Assembly: GCF_026745355.1 (NCBI RefSeq)
Contig: NC_079206.1
Location: 16,424,621-16,488,620, forward strand
DNA: 64,000 nt
Reading direction: 5' to 3'
Source of the DNA: Beta vulgaris subsp. vulgaris
Taxonomy: Eukaryota > Streptophyta > Magnoliopsida > Caryophyllales > Amaranthaceae
Part shown: piece by piece, positions 25,586-35,874 of the stretch
Position numbering within the stretch: position 1 is the stretch's first letter
How the letters are laid out: the number at the start of each line of letters is the position of its first letter
Program-made: the position numbers and the translations under genes
Notes under the pieces: model-generated
Databases searched by the model: none
The model's input: the letters and a program-made list of their open reading frames with translations, nothing else
Told to the model about the DNA's origin: nothing

Positions 25586-25640
<55 letters not shown>
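25586..25640. repeat. (TA)n expansion in a second monomer
   Basis: About 55 bp of TA at the same position of another monomer, showing that the monomer's TATATATA core repeatedly expands. Confidence 0.9.
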
Positions 25641-25642
<2 letters not shown>

Positions 25643-26283
25643 TTAATTTAATGTTTAAAATTTTAATTTTGATTGAAATTAGCAAATATAGGCAAGTTAG
25701 AACGAAATATAGGTCATTTAGCTCATTTTAGGCCATATTTCTTGAAAATCCATGAATATGAGTAATTGAAGTTATTTTGAGTCATAAACACTTCAAATAT
25801 GATATATATACTTAGTATAATGTGTTAGATTTTAGTTTTGATGAAAATACCAAATATAGACAAGTTAGAACCAAATATAGGTCATTTAGCTCATTTTAGG
25901 TCATATTTCTTGAAAATGCATGAATATGAGTAGTTGTAAGTTAGTTAGAGTTATAAAGACCTCAAATATGATATATATATTTAGTTTAATGTGTTAGATT
26001 GTAGTCGTAGTTTTTATTGAAATTATCAAATATAGGCAAGTTAGAACGAAATATAGGTCATTTAGCTCGTTTTAGGCCATATTTCTTGAAAATGCATGAA
26101 TATGAGTAGTTTTAAGTTAGTTTGAGTAATAAACACCTCAAATATGATATATATACTTAGTTTAATGTGTTAGATTGTAGTTTTGATTAAAAATACCAAA
26201 TATAGGCAATTCAAGTTAGAACCAAATATAGGTCATTTAGCTCATTTTAGACCATATTTCTTGAAAATGCATGAATATAAGTA

Positions 26284-26729
26284 CATTATTCAACCAAATG
26301 CAGGAGACATACAATAAGAAGGTGGATGATTATACCACTTCGGGGTCACAGCCGAACCCGGATTTGTTCTATTGGGAGACAGTTGGTGGGAGGAACAGAG
26401 GTAAAGTGCAAGGGTTGGGTCAGGGAGATCATTTGTACTACAACTCTGCATCGAGGCGAGGAGATGGCTCTTCACAACCATATGAGCCGTCCATTTTTTC
26501 TCAGCTTGAGGCGCAGGTGGAGGAAAAGATCGCTGCACAGATGGAAGAAGTGGAGGCAAGGGTCGCAGCACGGCTTGAAGAGTCAAATCGGGCCCTCGTG
26601 CAGGAAATAATGCGGAACATTTCTAATTTCGGACACTTGTTCTCAGGTTGCAAAGACCCTCTCCACAACGTAGACCAGACGATGACCCAGGGTCTGGTGG
26701 TGGCACTGGTGCTAAAAGGACACCCGTAA
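26284..26729 (+). pseudogene. CACTA second protein, C-terminal exon (Transposase_24/TnpA-like)
   Basis: 146 codons after the satellite: LFNQMQETYNKKVDDYTTSG, then DLFYWETVGGRNRGKVQGLG, then a charged helical stretch EEKIAAQMEEVEARVAARLEE. This is the usual build of the second CACTA-encoded protein of plants (Ptta/En/Spm Transposase_24 type), whose partner role is binding the subterminal repeats. Its upstream part is missing, replaced by or lost at the satellite array. The apparent start codon belongs to satellite sequence, so I call it a fragment. Confidence 0.55.
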
Positions 26730-27169
26730 CAGTGTAGTTTGTTGGTTTTGGCAACTAGATTACTAACTTATAGTTTCTACATACTTAGTCTAATTATATA
26801 TATGCATTTAATGTCTATATTTATTGGCATATATCTAGCTTTGATTTTGGATGTGTAGGCATATTTTTTTGGAACTCGACTTTGACTTGATTTCTCGACA
26901 CCGGAATCTATTTTGCGTACATTTAACTAATCTAGGTAGCTTATCTAATTATAGATATTTACAACTTAGTCCCCGACATCGGAATGTATTTTGTGTACAT
27001 AAATCTAATCTATTTCATGTTTAAATTGCATATTTTTTCCGTTTAACATATAGTATGCGAAGGAGGCGATGCGGGCCCAGGTTTAATGTAGTATTCGGTG
27101 CTGCTGTGCAGTAGGTACATGCTTAATTATAATATGTAATATTATAATACTATTTAATGTAATAAAAAA
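26730..27169. other. CACTA 3' non-coding region
   Basis: AT-rich; two near-repeats GACACCGGAATCTATTTTG (26895) and GACATCGGAATGTATTTTG (26975) are present. No gene seen. Confidence 0.4.
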
Positions 27170-27601
27170 CAATAACGACGGCTAAACTTCAAACAACGAC
27201 TGCTAAACGGTCGTTATATAAAGAAACTACTGTTGATGGCTAAACATCAAACAACAACGGCTTTATCTTTGAGCGATGGATTAAAGCCGTCGTTGAATCA
27301 CCGTCTACTGGGAGCTGTCGTTGATTCAACGACGGCTAACAACAGTCGTTATTTCCACGACGGCTTGAAACCGTCGGTGTTTTAAACGCAACGATGGCTC
27401 GCTGACGAAGTCGGTTAAAGGGTCAAGAACAACCGTTGATAATCACCGACGGCCCGACCATCGTTAATTTCTTAAATACCGACTATATCTGCAACGTCCG
27501 GCTATCACCGACGGTCGGCCGTCGTTGATTTTAATACCGACGGTCTTTTTCTCATCAGCGACGACTTATAACAGTCGTTAATAACGTTTATTCTTATAGT
27601 G
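27170..27601. repeat. CACTA right subterminal repeat region
   Basis: Dense AACGACGGCT, CCGTCGTTG and CCGACGG words in both orientations up to the inverted terminus, mirroring the left end. Confidence 0.8.
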
Positions 27602-27604
27602 GTA

Positions 27605-28030
27605 CCATCGTACTTGGAGGATGACATTTTGATTCGGGGCATAGGATGATTCAATATCTCCGGAGTGATTGGAGAGAGCTTTGGTTTTATGAGCAGGTGA
27701 CCCAGTCGAATAGTTACTAGCATCGTTGGTGCTATACTCAAGATGGGAGTGGCCCTGAGTTTCTTCTTCAGAATACTAGAGTTCTTCTGTCTCTAGTATC
27801 GGTTCTTCATCCCCTGACTGATTGATCCGCCTTTCGAGCTCTTTCCCTTCTCTGCTAAGAGAACGCATCTTCCTGATCGGGGTGCCTTTCGTGTTCCTAC
27901 CGATCATTGACAGTGGTCGCTTACGGGTCCCGGCTTCTGCTTGCTGAGAGGGAGGATTGGTTGGTTGAGGAGTGCTCTCTCGCATCTGGATAAAATATGC
28001 CACAGCCCGGAGCTGCTCAGAGCTGCTCAT
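27605..28030 (-). pseudogene. Tat-lineage gag, N-terminal part
   Basis: The ATG at 28030 opens MSSSEQLRAVAYFIQM and an 84-residue frame rich in charged residues. After a frame break the trace runs to MSSSKYDGT at 27605, exactly where FDPGDH resumes at 19918. The CACTA element therefore sits inside one codon series, with TSD GTA. Confidence 0.7.
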
Positions 28031-28074
28031 ATATAAGGACTTACCAGACAGTTTGAAACCATGTATGATGTACT

Positions 28075-28340
28075 TGTAGAGTCAAACACAAAAGGCCAAT
28101 AGCCCAATATACAACAAGTTTATGTGAAGGCTGTATTTTATTCACTCACACAAAAAATCTGAATACAAACATGACATTTTATAGAACTTGAAAAACTTAG
28201 CTAGGAATTTAAAATGACACTCACTAATGACTTCATAAACATCAACTAAATGACCCTTTATTAAACACCTTAAATTTTGTAACTAACAAGAGACCAACCA
28301 TCATAGTTAATGGACCAAGAATTTGAATTAATTCTCAACA
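28075..28340 (-). repeat. Copia 3' LTR
   Basis: 266 bp, TGTAGAGTC...CTCAACA, same length as its partner and 259/266 identical. Confidence 0.95.
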
Positions 28341-31300
28341 CTCCCCCTTGATTCAAAGTCAGTGACTCCTAGCTGAGATGTAAAGAACTGATGTTTAGCT
28401 TGCAGAAGCGACTTGGTGAAGATATCCGCAGCTTGGTCATTTGTACCACAAAACTTTAAGGCAATTTTTTTATCAGCAACTAACTTTCGAATGAAGTGGT
28501 GTTGCACATCAATGTGCTTTGTTCTTTCATGGAACGCCGGATTTTTTGCCATTGCAATTGCTGACATGTTGTCACAATAGAGGAGTGTAGCTTCACTTTG
28601 ATCAATGTGAAAATCAACAAGTACTTTCTGGAGCCAGAGAGCTTGTCGTGCTGCCCCAGTTGCTGCTGCATATTCAGCTTCGGAAGACGACAATGCAATG
28701 GTTTCCTGCTTCTTTGAGCTCCAAGTAATTGCTCCAGAACCCAAACTGAAAACATTACCTGAGGTGCTCTTTCTATCATCTAAGCACCCTGCCCAATCAC
28801 TATCAGTGAAGCCAAACAAATGAAAGTCGGTTACTTTAGCATACCAGATACCCATACTTTATTGTTCCAGCAACATAACGAAGTATGCGTTTTGCTGCTC
28901 CAAGATGTTGCTTGGTTGGGTTATGCATGTACCTTGACACGACACTTACAGAATAAGCAATATCAGGTCTAGTGTGCGTCAAATAATTCAAACCACCAAC
29001 AATACTTCTATAAAGTCTCCCATCAGCATGCTCCGTTCCATCATTTCGCTGCAATTTCTCATTGACATTCATGGGTGTAACCGCAACTTCACAATTGCTC
29101 ATGTGAAATCTTTTCAACAAGTCATTGGCATACTTTTCTTGGCATACAAAAATACCATGAGTAGTTTGCTTCACTTCGAGACCCAAAAAATATTTTAGCA
29201 AACCCAGATCAGTCATCTCAAACTTTTGCATCATACTACGCTTGAACTCATCGACAACATATTGAGATGAACCCATATATATCATATCATCCACATAAAG
29301 ACACACTACCAAGAAATCACTATTACTCTGCTTGTGTAGAGTGTAGGCTCATTTTCACTTCTAGTGAACCCATTGGAGTTAAAGAAGGTATCAATCTTGC
29401 TGTACCACGCACGCGGAGCTTGCTTTAGCCCGTACAAAGCCTTCCTTAACCTGTAGACTTTGTCTTCTTGACCATTAACAATAAAGCCTTCAGGTTGTGA
29501 AACAAAAACCTCCTCTTGCAAATCACCATTAAGGAATGCAGACTTCACATCAAACTGATAAACTGGCAATTGGTATTGAGCTGCTACAGCAAGAAAAACT
29601 CTCACTGTTTCGAACTGAGCAACGGGCGAGTAAGTTTCATCAAAATCCACGCCATGCTGCTGAGAGTACCCCTTAGCCACTAGCCTTGCTTTGTGCTTTT
29701 GAATACTCCCATCGGAGTTGTACTTTTTCCGAAACACCCACTTAAGTCCAATGATGTTCTTGTCTTCTGGTCGACAAACAAGGTGCCATGTTTCATTTTT
29801 TTCTATGGCCTGCATCTCTTCGAACATAGCATTCTGCCACACAACCTCATGTGCAACCTCATCATAAGTACAGGGGTCAGAAACAAGTAAAGCAAAATAA
29901 CAATTGCGATAAATATTTCTAAGTGACCGGTAATGTTTGGGAGGTGTCCCACTAGATGAACTAGAAGGCGAGCTGGCTGGAGAAGATGTGTTGCTACTGA
30001 CTGGAGTATGGCTTGGACTGTTTGGTGCACTTGAATCAGGTGAGGATAATGGATTGGTGTTGTTCTGCTCTGTATTCGCGCCCGGTTCTCCCTCTGGTTC
30101 AACATTGTCAGGATGGAATTTAGGTGGGCTTTCGTCATTTCTCCATGTCCACCTATCTTCTTCATTGAACTTCACATCCCTGCTAACAATGACCTTGCCA
30201 TTCACCGGGTTATATAGCTTATATGCTTTGGACTCAGTGCTATAGCCAACAAAGATGTATTTTTCATATTTGCTATCAAGTTTGTGGCGTAAATTTGAAG
30301 GCACCAAAGCGTAAGCTATACAACCAAAGACTTTCAAGTGTCTTACCCGTGGCTTCTTACCTCTCCATGCTTCAAATGGTGTCCTGTTCAAGACTGCTGT
30401 TGTTGGTGATATATTCAGTAAGTACACTGCAGTAGCTACAGCTTGTCCCCAAAACTTGTTCGGCAACCCCTTAGCTTTAAGCATGCTTCTGGCCATTTCC
30501 ATCACTGTTCTATTTTTTCGCTCTGCCACGCCATTTTGCTGGGGAGTATATGGTGTTGTAAGCTCCCTCCGTATACCATGCTCATCACAAAATGCATTGA
30601 ACTCATTAGACAGAAATTCACCACCACGATCAGTCCGGAATGCCTTAATTTTTCTGTCACTTTGTTTCTCCACCAACACCTTAAATTTCTTGAAATAATC
30701 AAATGCCTCGGATTTCAACTTCAAGAAATAAACCCAGCTCATCCTACTGTAATCATCTGTTAACAATAAGAAATATCGACTTCCTCCAATTGACTCGGTT
30801 TTCATCGGCCCACATAAATCGGCATGCACTAAGTCAAGAAAATTTGAAGCCCTCCAGGACTTCCTGCTAGGGAATGGTTGCCTACTTTGCTTGCCATATA
30901 CACAGCCTTCACAAAAAGCATGTTCACCAATTTTTGGCAGCCCAATGACCATCTCATTTCGACTCAAGACTCTTAAACTTTTCACATTTAGATGTCCAAA
31001 ACGCAAATGCCATAAATTAGTTTCAATATCACCTTTGACAACCAATGCACGACACACATTATGGGAAACATCAAACGGGAACATTTTATTTTGAGTCATG
31101 GGAATGATAGCTACTGTGCTTCCAGATTTTTTATCATTGATAGTACATGAATCATTCTCAAATATAACAGAATATCCACTACTCATCAATTGACCAACAC
31201 TTAATAAATTATACACTAAACTAGGCACAAATTGCACATTATGAATGAGGTTAGCGTCACCTTGCTCAGTTTTAATGGTGACAGTACCTCTGCCTTCGAC

Positions 31301-31740
31301 TTGTACTGGCTTGTCGTTTCCTAGATGCACTTCACTTTTCAGAGTTTTATCAAGGTCTTTGAAGAGGGACTTTGAGCAAGACATATGATTTGAGCACCCA
31401 CTATCAACAAACCATACACCAACCGTAGGAGTAATGATCTGAGAGTGAGCCATGAATAACTTGGACTCATCTTCCACCTTCTCTGCAAAATTTGCTTTTC
31501 CCTCCTCTCGTTGCTTTGTCCAACAACTAGCCTCCTTGTGCCCGTAATTCTTGCAATAATGGCACTGAAATTTGACTTTTGTTTGGACGCCCTTTATTTG
31601 AACGTCCTCTGCCTCTACCACCCCCACGACCTCGACCGCCATGAAAAACACCTCTTCCATACCCACGGCCAAAATTTTCAGTCTTCCCTTTATACGAAGA
31701 CTCACAAGAATTTTTGGTCTTCTCCTTATAAGAAGACTCC
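28328..31740 (-). pseudogene. Copia pol: protease, integrase, RT, RNase H
   Basis: The 799-codon frame 31705-29306 holds the CCHC knuckle (CHYCKNYGHKEASC), protease WFVDSGCSNHM, the GAG-pre-integrase HLRFGHLN, integrase core HADLCGPM, TDRGGEF and ERKNRTVMEMAR, and the first RT half with VYQFDVKSAFLNGDL. A frameshift near 29310 leads to CLYVDDMIYMG (catalytic YVDD) in the next frame. Another near 28845 leads to RNase H (FTDSDWAGC, SSSEAEYAA, DNMSAI, HERTKHID), ending inside the LTR. Catalytic residues are all kept; only the frame breaks disable it, consistent with recent decay. Confidence 0.92.
28341..28350 (-). promoter_or_regulatory. Copia polypurine tract
   Basis: CAAGGGGGAG on the minus strand immediately before the 3' LTR, the plus-strand primer site. 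Confidence 0.85.
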
Positions 31741-31744
31741 CCCT

Positions 31745-32401
31745 TTACTTGGAACGCCTTCTCTTCCCCCTTAACAGTGGATTTTTCACCCTCGATTCAT
31801 GAGCTAACAGAGAACTCATCAACTCATCTGAGGTATAAGTTGACAGATCTTTGGACTCCTCAATTGCAGGGACAAGATAATCAAAATTCTCATTTAAACT
31901 TCTCAATATTTTACCCACAACAAGTTCATTTTTAATATCCTCACCATAAGACCTCATTTGGCTAACAATTTCAGTCACCCTAGACAAATAATTTTGCACA
32001 GATTCTGTCTCACCCATCATCAAGTCAGCGAATTCACGACGAAGAGTTTGCAAACGTACCTTAATCACTCTATCGTCGCCCAAATACTCTTGCTTGAGTA
32101 TCCCCCATGCGTCATGGGCGGTGTTGGCTGCAGAAATGCGAGGGAAAATATCATCATCCAAAGCTGATTGAATGAAGAACAACGCCTTGGCATCTTTCTT
32201 GTGGTTCTCCCTCAATTGCTGATCGGGCACTGCCGGTGCCGGGTCCGGTTCCGTATAACCGTTCTCCACCAAATCCCATAATTCTTGAGACTTGAACATA
32301 GTTTTCATTTTAAGACTCCAAAGATGATATTTTTCCCCATTGAAAATGGGAATTAGGGGCTGAGATGAAGGATTGGCGCCATTATTAGCCATTTTCGTCA
32401 C
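31745..32401 (-). pseudogene. Copia gag (UBN2 type)
   Basis: 218 residues from ATG 32401: IFNGEKYHLWSLKMKTMFKS opens a UBN2/Retrotran_gag domain, with LRREFADLMMGETESVQNYL and LRSLNENFDYLVPAIEES following. In related elements gag continues in frame through the zinc knuckle into pol; here the frame stops at 31745 and resumes shifted at 31705. Gag forms the virus-like particle. Confidence 0.85.
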
Positions 32402-32600
32402 TCAAATTGTGTGGGTGAAGGGCAAATATAATTCGCTAGTAAAGAAAAAAATTTGAGGTCTGGGATGAGTTACTGAGAAGATGCAGATAGAAAAGGAACT
32501 TTACTTCCTTATTATTATTTTTTTTTTGCTTAAAGAAAGGTAGTGGGGCACAGGATTGTACTCTGTGAAGAGTTGGTGCAAAATGATACCCACCTGGCGA

Positions 32601-32609
32601 CTGATACCA
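32601..32609 (-). promoter_or_regulatory. Copia primer binding site
   Basis: TGGTATCAG on the minus strand, two bases inside the 5' LTR, complementary to the 3' end of initiator methionine tRNA, the usual copia primer. Confidence 0.9.
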
Positions 32610-32611
32610 CG

Positions 32612-32877
32612 TGTAGAGTCAAACACAAAAGGCCAATAGCCCAATATACAACAAGTTTATGTGAAGACTGTATTTTATTCACTCACACAAAAAATCTGAA
32701 TACAAACATGACATTTTATAGGACTTGAAAAACTTAGCTAGGAATTTAAAATGACATTCACTAATGACTTCATAAACATCAATTAAATGACCCTTTATTA
32801 AACACCTTAAATTTTGTAGCTGACAAGAGACCAACCATCATAGTTAATGGACCAAAAATTTGAATTAATTCTCAACA
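32612..32877 (-). repeat. Copia 5' LTR
   Basis: 266 bp partner of 28075-28340. The seven differences are all transitions. Confidence 0.95.
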
Positions 32878-34398
32878 GTACTGTGCTGGCTTCCCGGAGA
32901 AGAATGAAATTAAAGTACAAAAGTTGATGCGACTTTGTATTGCCGAAGGATTCATACAGAAAACCAGGAAGCATGCGTCTTGGAGAAGGTAACAGAAATT
33001 CGCCTGGCAGACTTGATTAACCGAAATCTAGTCATTGCTATTGATAGAAGTGGGAATGGAAGATTCAAAACTTGCACACTTCATTCCTGGTTGCATGACT
33101 TCTTCTTGCGGAAAGCACAAGAAGAGAATTTCCTCAAGAGGATAGACAGGTGAGTCAACTTTCTTTTCCAACTCCATTTTGTCGTTTCTTTTTTGAATTA
33201 CTAATTTTCTTAACTATCTCTACATATTTCTGTCACAGTGTCACCTACTTGCTTCTCTGAGTTTAAATCATTCATGTTATTTGAAATTTGATCTTATTAA
33301 ATTCTCATGCTACCCACGTTTAAGAAAAGATGAAAGCACTATTTTTACTTCTAAGGTATATTAGAACGTTTCTTATATTATCTACATTGACTGTGTCTTC
33401 TGTGTATGCATTACTCATGTACCCTGGGATTCTGCAGCCCTTTAAGTGCGTATGACTCGCACCATCGCATAGCCATTGTTGATCCAACGTGTCCAGGCCG
33501 TATTGGTATTGCACCCTTTAGCCCTGATGTTCGGTCCTTGCTTGCTATCCGTTTTCAACCATGATCGATTCTCTGTTGCATCTGATCCCTCATATATCTA
33601 TAATGGCCTGAAACTTCTTAAGGTTCTGGATTTAGAGAGCATTAGAGTAATGTTTGTTCCGAACGACGTAAATCGCTTAATTCTCTTAAAATACTTGGCT
33701 GTACGAGGCGACTTTAAATCCATCCCTTTATCAATAGGAAGCCTCTGGAATTTAGAAACTTTAATTGCGAAAGCCCCTCTAACTTGTTTACCAGAAGCTA
33801 TTCTTGGTATGATTAAGTTAAAGCATCTGCTGATTAAATCAAAGAAAGCCACTCTAGCATCCTTGTATAAGCACGAAGCCTTAAACTTAAAAACGGTGCA
33901 AACTCTTGGAACAGTGTATATTAATTCTCCTGAAGGGTATTTTGGTCGTGATTTCTCCAAGGGTTCTATTACCTTTATTTACAAAAGTTTTCGAACTTAA
34001 AAGTATTTCAAAGTCGAATTGCAAAAAGAAAAGGGAATTGCATATGCATATGTACATTGCATCGCATTAGTCACTAAGTCTTTATGTGCCTTAGATTAGT
34101 AAGTGTTCCAAGGTCTAGTAGCATTTTTGATGTGTTTTATGTGACTAAGTGTTTGATTGCAACGTGATTGGCATTTTCTACTTGCATGGAGTCCAGTTTG
34201 GACTGAAAGGTGTAGTATGACTACAAAGTAGTGCTAGTTTTGCTTTGATCTACTACTCTACTAAGAGAGTTAGTAAAAAATTTTCTTAGAAAGGAAAGTG
34301 AGAATTAAATGTCAGTGTGGCATTTGCTTAGTAGGTTTAACCTATATTGAGGGTCAACAAGCGAACTTTGAGTCTAATTTTTTTTCTAGGGCAGATCA

Positions 34399-35490
34399 AT
34401 GGCTGATAGAAACGCTAGAGTTGATGCTTAGCTGAGGAATTTGGTACGAGTGACTACGAATTTGGCTAGAAGAGGTCCTTCGAAGAAGAAGTCTGTTGAT
34501 TGGTTCAAGAGGGTTAGTCATAGTAAATCGCCTTCTTATGATGGGAGAGGTGATCCTGTCAAGCTTGAGAACTGGTTTAGGGATTTTGAGAAGTTATTCG
34601 ATGCTATCCAATGTCCAGATAATAGGAAAGTAGTTATAGCTGCATATTACCTCAAGGAGGAGGCCGATTTTTGGTGGTCACAACATAAGGAGACGTTAAT
34701 GGCGAGGCCTGACTTTGATTGGAAGGCTTTCGGAGGAGCTATAAAGGAGAAATTTTACCCCAATTTCTTGAGGAGGCAAAAGGCCACTGAGTTTGATGAG
34801 TTGAAGCAAGGTGACATGACTGTGGAGACCTACTATGAGAAGTTTGTAGGATTGATGAAGTTTGCTTCAGAATTAGTACCTACTGAGGAAAGAAAGCCTA
34901 TTAGGTTCGAGACTGGACTTAGTCTTGAGGTGAAGCTTGGGGTAGGAGGTTCAACTTTCAGGACCATAGAGGAAGTGTATGATAGAGCCGCTCATCTAGG
35001 TTTCTATCTGAAACAAGCTGGAGTTGAGAGGTCAAACAACTAGAGGAAGGAGAATCCTAGTTAGAATTTCTAGAGGATCGACAAGAAGTTCAAGCCTCAA
35101 AATAACTTTCACCAAGGTGGACAATCTAATGGCCAAAGAAATGGGGGCCAATATCAACCACAAAAGGGTGGAAATGGTTCTAATAAGGGAAGGAAAGGAG
35201 ATGAACGCGTGTATTTCTGTAAGAGGTGCCCTTACAATCATCCTGGAAAGGATTGTGAACGAAAGCTAGTGGAGTGTAACTACTGCCACAAATTGGGTCA
35301 CCGAGAGTATAAGTGCTTCTCTAAGAACCCTGAGTTGAAGACTGACAAGGGCAAGAGCAGAAACCAGTTTGGTCAGGGCAATCGAAACCACTCAGGAGGC
35401 AACAACTATCAAGGTGGGAACAAGCAAATAGGAAGAACAAGACCGTTTCGAATGGAGCTAACTTTAGTGTGCCTGCAGTGGCAAGATTAA
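34399..35490 (+). pseudogene. Tekay-like gag with zinc knuckles
   Basis: ATG 34399 opens MADRNARVDA, then a TAG at 34429. The same frame continues with WFKRVSHSKSPSYDGRGDPV, WFRDFEKLFDAIQCPDNRKV, FWWSQHKE, FYPNFLRRQKATEF to a stop at 35041. After a frame change CKRCPYNHPGKDC and CNYCHKLGHREYKC form two Cys-His knuckles. Family role: capsid and RNA packaging. Confidence 0.85.
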
Positions 35491-35850
35491 ATATCATAAG
35501 TGCTAAGGAAGCTGAGACGTCTCAGGACGTAGTTACGGGTAATGTTTCTATTAATTCCACTTTTGTTAAAGCTTTATTTGATTCAGGATCCGAGCATTCA
35601 TTTGTTTCAAAGTTAGTTGTTTCAAAATATGGCTTAGAAAACCCTAGGGATGTTGAAATTCCTATTCTGTTACCATCCAGGGAAGTACTAACTTGCTCAA
35701 GAGTATATGAGAACGTCCTTGTGAGAATTGGGAATGTAGACTTCGAAACCAACCTCATAGAGTTTCCGTTGGAAGACTTGGAGATCATTTCAGAATGAAT
35801 TGGCTTAAGGAGTATAAAGCCGAGATTCTTTGTGAAGAACAAAAAGTGAG
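35469..35850 (+). pseudogene. Tekay-like aspartic protease
   Basis: LFDSGSEHSFVS at about 35575 carries the catalytic Asp-Ser-Gly (the D[ST]G motif). A stop follows ILE-type sequence at 35797, before the RT begins. Cleaves the polyprotein in intact family members. Confidence 0.75.
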
Positions 35851-35874
35851 ATTGAGGAATAAGAATGGAAAAAA

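Larger units (their letters stand above)
23341..26283. repeat. 170 bp satellite array inside the CACTA element
   Basis: The word GTTAGAACCAAATATAGG recurs at 23341, 23681, 23851, 24281, 24450, 24620, 24790, 24965, 25135, 25305, 25481, 25695, 25863, 26040 and 26215, with a variant at 23511. Most steps are 168-177 bp; two longer steps are due to AT expansions. Each monomer contains GTCATTTAGCTCGTTTTAGG, AAAATGCATGAATATGAGTAG and a TATATATACTTAGTTTAATG stretch. The array starts right at the end of the transposase trace and stops where a Transposase_24-like exon begins. No coding capacity. Confidence 0.95.
19922..27601 (+). mobile_element. CACTA (En/Spm) transposon, 7.68 kb, inserted in Tat gag
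   Basis: It begins CACTACAACAAAA and ends TATAGTG, inverted CACTATAAGAATA. The target duplication GTA stands on both sides (19919-19921, 27602-27604), and the interrupted gag frame joins across it. It holds a TNP2-type transposase relic, a 170 bp satellite array and a Transposase_24-like exon. Both ends carry dense copies of the subterminal motif CGACGG/CCGTCG, where the element's own proteins normally bind. The transposase has stops and frameshifts, so this copy is not autonomous. Confidence 0.92.
14141..28030 (-). mobile_element. Ty3-gypsy element, Tat lineage, 5' LTR lost, interrupted by CACTA
   Basis: Read on the minus strand: gag (28030-27605, then 19918-18949), RT and first RNase H (18863-17871), a second RNase H (17752-17321), integrase (about 17250-16468), an extra ORF in antisense (15115-16198 on plus), polypurine tract and 3' LTR. 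Dual RNase H plus an antisense ORF between pol and the 3' LTR are marks of Tat-lineage elements. The protease and the whole 5' LTR are missing. The right edge is a direct junction from the gag start codon into NLR sequence. The unit includes a 7.68 kb CACTA insertion. Confidence 0.8.
28075..32877 (-). mobile_element. Complete Ty1-copia retrotransposon, 4.8 kb
   Basis: LTRs of 266 bp at both ends (28075-28340 and 32612-32877), each TG...CA, with TSD GTACT on both sides (28070-28074, 32878-32882). Order on minus strand: 5' LTR, primer site for initiator Met tRNA, gag, zinc knuckle, protease, integrase, RT, RNase H, polypurine tract, 3' LTR. The two LTRs differ at 7 of 266 sites, so this is the youngest full-length insertion whose age can be gauged here. 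The coding region has three frame breaks. Confidence 0.96.
28031..33935 (+). pseudogene. Truncated second NLR copy, split by a copia element
   Basis: 28031-28074 and 32878-33935 together are a close copy of the intact NLR from the end of NB-ARC to the middle of the LRR (matching 12175-13216). The 5' two thirds and the 3' end are missing. The intron is retained with an extra run of about 50 bp. A one-base deletion in GCGTCTTGGAG, an altered Trp to Cys in the WIAEGF motif, and an indel near 33545 break the frame. The copia insertion duplicated GTACT. Both outer edges are transposon junctions. It cannot give a working receptor. Confidence 0.92.

Noticed and set aside
23341..26283. Centromeric satellite
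   Set aside because: The 170 bp length invites it, but the array is only 2.9 kb and lies wholly within a CACTA element.
26271..26310. True start codon of the CACTA second protein
   Set aside because: The ATG lies in the last satellite monomer; the homologous part starts only after it.
32935..33153. Independent small NLR-like gene
   Set aside because: It is part of the truncated NLR copy, frameshifted relative to the intact gene by a one-base deletion.
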